Shown here in pieces: positions 49,663 to 57,800 of a stretch of DNA of 64,000 bases. Source of the DNA: Colias croceus. Its lineage: Eukaryota > Arthropoda > Insecta > Lepidoptera > Pieridae. A program made the position numbers and the translations under genes. Within the stretch, counting starts at the first letter, position 1, and each line of letters begins with the position of its first letter. The notes under the pieces were generated by a model, which was not told the DNA's origin, did no database searches, and saw only the letters and a program-made list of their open reading frames with translations. The stretch is from contig NC_059540.1 in assembly GCF_905220415.1 (NCBI RefSeq), positions 1,123,501 through 1,187,500 of the forward strand. Direction: 5' to 3'.

Positions 49663-51042
49663 TCACATAGATATATCGGTACTCTCACTCTTTCTCCTTA
49701 TAAGAAATTTCGCAAAATCATCCTTTTCTGGACTGAACGCAGAAATTTTATCACACTGCGCAGTCGTAGCTGCCTGCTGAATAATCTCTCCATATGACTT
49801 CACATCGTCTCTCTTAAATTCAACCATATACTTCCGAGTTTCCATCAACACAATAGCATCATCACGTGCCATCGACCAAACACTTGGCTTCAATCGCGAC
49901 AGCATATTATGACCAACAAAAACACCATGGAATAGTCCTTGAAAATGTGGCTTATGAGGATAATGTTCCAATGCAGACAAAGACAGAAAATGGACCTTTC
50001 CATAATCCACTTCGATATACGTCTCTCTATCTTCGTGCAAAATCAACGGAGCTTCAGGAACGATATCAGAAATCTTCGCATCCAGCTGGCTCAATGTCAC
50101 CATTCCTAAGTTCTGAGTATCCAAACTATACTTGTTAACATCGAATGCCTGACGATTCTCCAATTCATAAAGCAAACGCATGACATTCCGCTCCGAAATG
50201 TCTGTAGCCCGCTTATAGTTAACGCCATGACTAGACTTCAACATGTCTTTATCTTCGCAGTCCAATCCATACGCGATATATGGCGATGTTACCAAATCAC
50301 CAAGATATCCACGGTGCAAGTACCGGTCTCCACATTTGTAAACGCCAGCAGAGAAACTAACATTTGGGCGACAAACCTCTGTCTCCAACCAAGTAAAAGC
50401 AACACCGTGCTCTCTAAAATGTTTATATTCTTGGAAACAAATCTGACTAGCCACTTCCTTCATGCGCATGTGATAATCCCAGTCAAATACCCCAGCCCTG
50501 TTATCGTATCTGACTCCAAGACTGTGACGGATGCGATGTTCCCACAGCTCACAGGCATTAAATTGATTCGTGTTGCCTGTCGTCCAAAAATTAAAGAGAT
50601 TTTCTATGTAATCCCGTTCTCTATATTTTGTCTGATCCACCGAGACGCACGGTAAGAGACAGCTCATGTATTCTGGGTTGGTAATCATAGCTACGAGTTG
50701 ACGAGCTTTTGCATTTAAATACCGTGAAGTTGACGGTCGAAGTAGGAGGTTTCCATACACTTCCAGACATCGCCTTGTCTTTTCTAGTAAACCACACCGC
50801 GTGGTCCTCTCCAATGCTAAGGATAGCAATAGTACTTGACGAGCGATGAGTTCAGGACAGCCGTCGACCACAAATAAATTCATGTATCGCCGTTTGTGGC
50901 GATAAGCTTGAGCCAAGGTTTTGATGAGATGCCTTGCATCGCATCCTCCAATGACAAGAAAGTTGAGTTCATAGGCATTTTCATCGCCGTATCTTATGTA
51001 TTCCTCTTGCAGATCTAAGGCAGGGCTTATTCCCCAGAACAT
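49663..51042 (-). CDS. DNAAF3: dynein axonemal assembly factor 3
   Basis: A single 459-residue frame opening MFWGISPALDLQEEY, the conserved WG-SPALDL start of DNAAF3. Then come the DUF4470-like part (LNFLVIGGCDARHLIKTL, NLFVVDGCPELIARQVLL, about residues 25-115) and the DUF4471-like part (about 120-420, with LWEHRIRHSLGVRYDNRAGV and FTWLETEVCRPNVSFSAGVY). The protein acts in the cytoplasm to pre-assemble dynein arms for motile axonemes; in insects that means sperm tails and chordotonal cilia. There are no introns, unlike vertebrate genes. It is convergent with the ADAM gene. An X-box and a forkhead site lie just upstream. Confidence 0.95.
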   Translation of the reverse strand: MFWGISPALDLQEEYIRYGDENAYELNFLVIGGCDARHLIKTLAQAYRHKRRYMNLFVVDGCPELIARQVLLLSLALERTTRCGLLEKTRRCLEVYGNLLLRPSTSRYLNAKARQLVAMITNPEYMSCLLPCVSVDQTKYRERDYIENLFNFWTTGNTNQFNACELWEHRIRHSLGVRYDNRAGVFDWDYHMRMKEVASQICFQEYKHFREHGVAFTWLETEVCRPNVSFSAGVYKCGDRYLHRGYLGDLVTSPYIAYGLDCEDKDMLKSSHGVNYKRATDISERNVMRLLYELENRQAFDVNKYSLDTQNLGMVTLSQLDAKISDIVPEAPLILHEDRETYIEVDYGKVHFLSLSALEHYPHKPHFQGLFHGVFVGHNMLSRLKPSVWSMARDDAIVLMETRKYMVEFKRDDVKSYGEIIQQAATTAQCDKISAFSPEKDDFAKFLIRRKSESTDISM

Positions 51043-51102
51043 TTTACGTGTGTTCCCTCAGGCTCGGAGCGGATAAGTGCCTGGATATAATGTGGCAGCC
51101 AA

Positions 51103-51110
51103 GTAAACAA
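51103..51110 (+). promoter_or_regulatory. forkhead-type site upstream of DNAAF3
   Basis: GTAAACAA matches the RTAAAYA core of forkhead factors (FOXJ1, fly Fd3F), 61 bp upstream of the DNAAF3 ATG and 31 bp from the X-box. Confidence 0.5.
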
Positions 51111-51141
51111 TGTGGTAGTGAAGCGTACGTGTCAATAGGGC

Positions 51142-51154
51142 GTTGCTTAGCAAC
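51142..51154. promoter_or_regulatory. RFX X-box upstream of DNAAF3
   Basis: GTTGCTTAGCAAC fits the RFX consensus RYYNYY-N-RRNRAC at every position and is palindromic, 100 bp upstream of the DNAAF3 ATG. RFX factors drive ciliary genes. Binding itself is inference. Confidence 0.7.
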
Positions 51155-51349
51155 GATCTATTTTTGTGATGAAGGTTTTATAATATTTGCTAGAATAAAC
51201 GAGATGCGAAGTTATCGATTTGAGCCACATAGTGTGATATAAAATGGCAAAGCTATGTATAATAGAAATGAATTATTATTGTTCTTCATTAATAAATAAG
51301 ATATAAATAATACACATAAACAGATAAAGTAACTGCACAGTTTTTTGTT

Positions 51350-51551
51350 TAATAATATTATAAATGCGAAAGAAACTGTCTGTCTGTCTTCTTCACCCCT
51401 AAGCCACTGAACCGATTTGAGTTAGATTTTGTGCAGATTTTGTTCAGACTCGAGAAAAAACATAGGATACATTTTATCTCAGAAGCCCTAAAAGAAAGGG
51501 AACGATGCCTGGTTTTCTTTGCCAACCATGAAAGCGCGGACGGAAAGCTAA
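51350..51551 (+). mobile_element. non-autonomous Helitron, 5' end degraded
   Basis: Contains AATATTATAAATGCGAAAG and CTGTCTGTCTGTC and ends CTAA|T, a valid CTRR variant. The usual TCCATAC start is missing. Confidence 0.75.
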
Positions 51552-51853
51552 TTTTTAATTAAGGCTTAAAAAAAATTAGCTCTATATTGCACCTTCCTAG
51601 ACGTCTCGACGTGGAACTCGTTTGGCCTACAATCTACATGCTCCAGACTTATCTCTGTGGAAGATTTCAATCCGTTCCGATTAGCTGCTTCGGTTTACGA
51701 AACAAACACATTTCTCTTTATTATTTTTTTCTATTAGCAACCGTCTCGTTATTTATCTTTTAGCTTGCTTTCACCGTTGTGTTGTATTAAATAATTAAAT
51801 TATAATGAAATAAATAAAGTATGAACTGAATTGTTGTTTTATTAAGGCCCTTA

Positions 51854-52032
51854 TCCATACTAGAATATTATAAATGCGAAAGTAGCTGTGTCTGTCTGTA
51901 ACTCACTCACGCATTAACTACTGAACCAATTTGCATGAAATTTTGTATAGAGCTACTTTTTACCCCGGGACATAGGGTAGGTTTTATCCCGGAAATCCCA
52001 CGGGAACGGGAACTATGCGGGTTGAAAGCTAG
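51854..52032 (+). mobile_element. non-autonomous Helitron, internally shortened
   Basis: Starts A|TCCATACTAGAATATTATAA and ends GAAAG-CTAG|T. The hairpin part is shortened relative to the copy at 18314. Confidence 0.8.
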
Positions 52033-52714
52033 TAAAAAATGAGGAAAAAAATATTTACATAGAGCCAGAATTTGCTGCTACTTATGAAGTAAAATATCAC
52101 GATCTATAGAACAAAACGATGTTTCAATTAGGTAATTAATTTTCATTGACACGTTTTCAGATATAGGTAGGACGTAGGTTAATAATAAAATGCATTCTTA
52201 CTTGTTTATTCAGAATTTATTTATTTTTTCATAACAATAGTTAAAATAAATATTTTACAATAAGTTATACTTCTCAATTGTCTCATTCCTCATTTAATTA
52301 CATTGAATTCAATATGTTGCTGTTACAAACTTTTAAATAAATTATACACTTTACATTTTACTCAGAATAAATTTTAAATTAATCATTTGTCATTTTTCTG
52401 GAATTGAGTTAAATTGTTCTGTACATTGTATTTAGTTCTTTTCAATACTTTCAAACTCTTTGTCTATAAAAATCTATATTTTGAAGCTGATCTTTCGAGA
52501 TCTTGACTAATAAAAAAAGGTATTGCGAATTAAAATCACAAGCATATAATATCGTCACAATTTTTCTTAATAAATAGTTTGTCTAAAATTTTATAATTTG
52601 TCTTACAACCAATTAAGGATTGAACTTGTTATATCGAATTATTTAATACTAATTTATTTAAAGCCTCTAAAATATATAAATACAAATATACATTTGGGTA
52701 TAACATTACTGTTA

Positions 52715-52905
52715 GTGCTGATTTACACAGGGTCAGTAGACAAGTCAGTCGCAGCGCCAATTTCGGCGCCGCGACTGACTTACTGATTACATTGACTTCA
52801 AGCCTCTGTACTGACTTCAAATCTGTTTACACAGGGTTTTTTTTCGGGTCAGTACTGATTTGCCTCCAATTTGTAGTCAGTTACTGACCCTGTGTAAATC
52901 AGCAC
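52715..52905. mobile_element. 191-bp MITE, TTA target duplication
   Basis: Perfect inverted ends begin GTGCTGATTTACACAGGGTC (24 bp), with TTA outside on both sides (52712-52714, 52906-52908). This target is compatible with PIF/Harbinger. It contains GGCGCCGCGACTGACT-type internal words and no frame. Confidence 0.82.
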
Positions 52906-53674
52906 TTATGCTTTGTTATCTCCCATGACCCATATTGATTGCAAAATAATTTGGTTAAAGCGCCATCTCTGATTTACGTGATACACTACTTAGATGATAA
53001 GAATATATTTTTTCTCTTCGAGTTTACGCGTTGAGCATACACTACGTACCAAGAAATACTGTTTTATCTTTAGGTGTAGTCTTCTTTCTCTTTGTTTATG
53101 GCCCCAACCAATAGAGGGTCTTCGCCAAGGACTTGTTGACAGATCTAATTATTTTTCGAGTCAAATACTGAGCTAGAATATTTTGCATTAAGCTTTAAAT
53201 TTTCAACAGTGTCTTTGATACAGTGCAAGTCCTTTTAAAAGGTAGATTGATAATATAACTGCACATAATTTACACAAGCCAATTTTTTGTTTTATAATAT
53301 ACTATCATCCGGTAAAAATTCAGCTATCTTTTATACATATCACTATTACAATATAAATATAATCTTAATCTAAATAATTATAACACTAAAATAGGAATAG
53401 ACAATAATTTATTCATTTAAAGCTATGAAATAAATACAATAATTTATACATCATATAAGGCCATGAACACTACAATCTAAGTCCTAATGGGTTGAACATT
53501 AAATGCCGTTTATTCTATACCCTAAAGACTTCAGACCCGATGACATCGAGCACTATAGTAAAAAAGACTAGACAGAGACCTAACTAAACCAAGCAGGCAA
53601 GAATAATACTATATTTGGAAGGAATCATAGCTGCTCAGGTACCAGCCCTTTTTGGGCGGTATTTGAGACCTTCG

Positions 53675-54829
53675 TCAAGAGAACCTTGAGTCATCAGGCG
53701 TAGACAAAGACTTGGGTTTAGACACTTTAGACTCAACAGTGCTCGTGTTGGGTCTCCAAGCCGTGCTCCGGTTAGAGTACGTCGATGAGGTCACAGGCAC
53801 TTTCCTCGTTTGCTTTATCTTCAACTTATTCAACCACAAATCACGAGTCTTCTTGTTCCCTACCACGAAGAACAGGAACAGAATGAACCCTTGATACGAT
53901 GCGGTCAGCGTGAATAGATACGCTGCGACTAAATTAGCAGCGAAAAGTCCGAAAATCCAGGGCAATCCAAATAGAAATACTAACAAACAACTGACGGACG
54001 CACATCGCAACGCTTCATTGGAATCGCCGTGCCTCTGGATCCTTCTAGACGCAAACACGGAACGGACTATTAAGAAAAATAGCGTCCAGTTCACTAGAAT
54101 CACAAGACCGATCGGGGCGAAGACAGACACCCACAGACCGATGCCAGAAGGATAGCAGAAGGAGCCACTAGGAGTCTTCTCTTCGAAGCGCCCCGCGTAA
54201 GAGTTCGGGGCGACTGAAAGAAGAATACCAACGATGGCAAGCGGAATACCCCAAGAAAAGGCAGAAGCTCGTAGAAGCTTATGTGAAGCATCTCTCGTAA
54301 ATACTAGAACCAAGCGACGGTAAGATAAAACAGCTGCGACCAGCATCCAACAGAAAGATGCTAGAACAGAATAATGCAAAACGATTCCAATGAGCATACA
54401 CGGGACATTATATACCGCAAAATGAGCGAACACAACAATGAGGAATGTTAAGGCTACAAGGAAAATAGCAATACAGAGTTGCAGCCAGATTTTGTTGCTG
54501 AAATCTCTTCTCCAAGACCTGAACATGATGGCCGTGACTCCGACTAGAGCTAAACCAAATAAAGACAAACAACAACCAACTACAGTTAAAATTTCCAATA
54601 CATTTTCATGGTGTTCAGGAAAAACTGCTCTAGGGACGAGAATTTCTGCGAAATGCGTTAAATGCGTGCATCGACAAGTATCTAATTGACCAGATTTGGA
54701 TCGGATGAAGGTACAACCTTCTTGGGACCAGAAGCCGGTCCCATCGTCGAGGAACTGCCAGTAGCCACAGGTTCGACTCTGGTTTCGAGTTATGTTCGCT
54801 GATAGTGGACTGAGATGGATGTCGATTAC
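53675..54829 (-). CDS. GPCR exon 9: GPS motif and all seven TM helices
   Basis: Contains CGYWQFLDDGTGFWSQEGC and CRCTHLTHFAEIL (GPS), then seven hydrophobic helices from about residue 932, ending in a Ser/Thr/Lys-rich cytoplasmic tail. The whole 7TM is in one exon. The acceptor is TTATTTTGCAG on the minus strand. Confidence 0.95.
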   Translation of the reverse strand, partial: VIDIHLSPLSANITRNQSRTCGYWQFLDDGTGFWSQEGCTFIRSKSGQLDTCRCTHLTHFAEILVPRAVFPEHHENVLEILTVVGCCLSLFGLALVGVTAIMFRSWRRDFSNKIWLQLCIAIFLVALTFLIVVFAHFAVYNVPCMLIGIVLHYSVLASFCWMLVAAVLSYRRLVLVFTRDASHKLLRASAFSWGIPLAIVGILLSVAPNSYAGRFEEKTPSGSFCYPSGIGLWVSVFAPIGLVILVNWTLFFLIVRSVFASRRIQRHGDSNEALRCASVSCLLVFLFGLPWIFGLFAANLVAAYLFTLTASYQGFILFLFFVVGNKKTRDLWLNKLKIKQTRKVPVTSSTYSNRSTAWRPNTSTVESKVSKPKSLSTPDDSRFS

Positions 54830-57800
54830 CTGCAAAATAAATTTGAAAATAAATTAATCATTTCCATGTAAACATTGTTTTATTTTTTATAAAAAATGAA
54901 AAATTTTCATTTTCATTCTCCCTCTCATTCTCCCTCGTACTCTCCTCTCACTCCCCCACTGTTTCCCTATCCCTCTCTCTCTCCCTCTCCCTCTCACTCT
55001 CAATCTCACTCTAACCCTCATCCTCATTGTCATTCTTATCCTCATTTTCATTTTCATTTTCATTGGACATCATTATTTTTTGAGTCTGATATACTATATC
55101 CATTTGAAATTTACTTTACCGATATGCTGTTTCCGAAAAATCTAATTCTACACAATATTTCTTCAATAACATATCAAATTCTTAACATTCTACCAAAGAC
55201 TCATTGCCTTATTATTAGGGTATTGTACAAAACAATGTATTTACCTCTCCATTTTCAAACGTGGTCAAGTTCTCCACTTTAATGCTCAGTACCCTGCTAT
55301 TAACGTGGTGCATGTTAGTATCCTGGAAGGCTCTGTCGTTCCTGAACACCACGAAACTGACCCGTCTCATGGTATCAGATATGGAACCTGGGAGTACTAC
55401 CACCGCTTCGCTTTCGTCTGATTGGAGGGATGTGGTGTTGGGAGCCGCTGGAATTTGCGTTTGATAAGTGTTTAGCAACTTAACTGATAAATGTTTAGCG
55501 AGTTAACTGTTAAAGTTATTTTTTTTGGATACTAAAAAATTATGAAAAATTACGTCTACAGAAATAAGAAGGAATATTTGTATTTTATTTGTAACGAAAA
55601 GACTCAAAAATGTATGAACCGATCAAGACAGGATGGATATTTAATAAGAAAAACCAATATTATGTAATCACTGTCTTATGCTATTTTCAAAGGTTTACGA
55701 TCTTAAAACTACTACAACTAATTAGGACTTTTTTAAGTTTGAATAAAAAATACAATTTGATTAGATTTTAGGCACCTCAATATCAATCTTACTTAAGTAA
55801 TAAATAATAATTATTGTTGTCCAGCAATCTTATAAACTGTTATGATGATCGATTTTTTGGTCATTATCTACTTCTTACATTTCTAATCAAAGTAGTCTAC
55901 TGACCAAAGTAGTCTACTAATCTAGTACTAAAAGTTTCCACTTACCATTAAAAACTTCAAAGGCACTATCACTAAAGCTGTCATCCTGTCTTGTAGCTAT
56001 TCTAATACCCCTGACAGGATTGTCTGGTTCCGCATTAGCCATTACTAGAGCAATATTACTTCTAACTGCGGACACTACTTTAGACCCATTTAATTGTATA
56101 CTAGAACCTAGTCGATCTAAAAGGTGTAAAAATTGGCCAGGGATCTCTAGATTGTCAGAATCTTCGAGGAGACGGTCTACCTGTAATGTAAAATTAATTA
56201 GTAAGTATAAAAAAGAGTAAAAACATAATAATTAATAACATTAATAGGAAGTATATAAAAAATCCTGAAAAAAATGTAGTAAAAAATACACCAACGTTAA
56301 TTATTATTTTACCAATTGCTTGACTTAAATTTAATTAATTTTTTTTCGCGATTATAATAATTTTATTTGAAAATTATGTCATTTAATTTAACACGTAGAT
56401 ATCTCATTTATATCTATTTTATTTCTATGAATAATAATAAAAAATTTAACCTGATATTACCTGATTAAAAATATCGTCAATATCATTCACAAATATTGGA
56501 ACCGACTCATTGTTGATCAAATTATCGAGATCCTGCATCACTTGCTCTAGTACTTGCTTTGGCTGAAAAAGTATTGGTATTACAAGTTATTTTTTTTTTT
56601 CAATTATGGCATGATTTTTTACAGAAATTAAAATAAATTAATAGATAATATTTAGTAGAAAATTATGGGATAAAAGTATGGATGCGTTAGCAGTTTTAAA
56701 ATGGAAAAGCGCAAGAAAATTAGTATTATAGTTTGATGATAATGAAGGCATTACTTTGCCAATGAAATTCCAAATAATTTACTGTATCGACAACTAAAAA
56801 TAACTTTCTTAGGGCTGATTTTTCAATCCTTGGTTAAAACTTATTCGTTGAATAACGTATTAAACTACCATTTAAAAAATGTATTCTAATTGTCCGTATT
56901 TGACAGTTTACAGGTGACATTTTAATATTATCGTGTAATATTTTATTGGACGGATAAGTTTTAACCAAGGATTGAAAAATCAGCCCTTAGTATTTTTTAA
57001 CTTATGTTTGTAGAATTACTTGAAAGGTATTAACAACTTCACAACCCAATTTAATGTACTTTTTTCTTTTCCACGTAGACTTTTACTTACCGGCTTTGGA
57101 GTAGTAGTAGTAGTAGTAGTAGGTATAAAAGGTGTTCCAGTTAAAATTTCTTCTGGAGTCGAAGTTACAGTTATAACTTCATCCGGCGTGGATGTTACAG
57201 TTAAAACGTCTAGTGGAGTCGAAGTTACAGTAACCACTTCATCAGGTGGGATAGTACTTGTTATGTCTGATGTGGGTGTGCTTACGTCAGAATTGTCTTC
57301 ATTCGATTCTGATGATGAGGAATTAGGTTCTGGACCCTAGAATTATTGAAATATGATGGCTACTTGATACTACGAGCTTTATTTTTTTGAGATTTATATA
57401 GATTGTTTGAAATAGGAAACTAAAGTATGTTATAAGAATCTCTTGAATTGGAGTATTTCCATCTTTAATTGAGATGCACCACTTTTAATTAAATTAATTA
57501 ATTCAATGACAATTTTAAACAATATAAGCTACGACATCAATAGATATGAAATATTTTTCAAATAAATAAAATAATAAGTTCGTAGTCAAGTAGCCAGTAT
57601 GGATGTTATTGAAGATGATGTTATAGTGAAAAGTTATATAGATTTCATAGCATTCCGAGAATAACATGCAATTATGTATTATTATTTGATGCAAAAGAGT
57701 CAGTTGTTATGTTCAATATAAGATCACCACCGTATTGTGGAATTTTAATTTTAAACATTTACTCACTAGAGTATATAAGTAAAAAAATAGTTTTCACTGG

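Larger units (their letters stand above)
51155..53674. other. region between DNAAF3 and the GPCR gene
   Basis: AT-rich intergenic DNA with two Helitrons and a short MITE, then the likely 3' UTR of the minus-strand GPCR (about 53200-53674). No protein-coding frame recognised. Confidence 0.5.
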
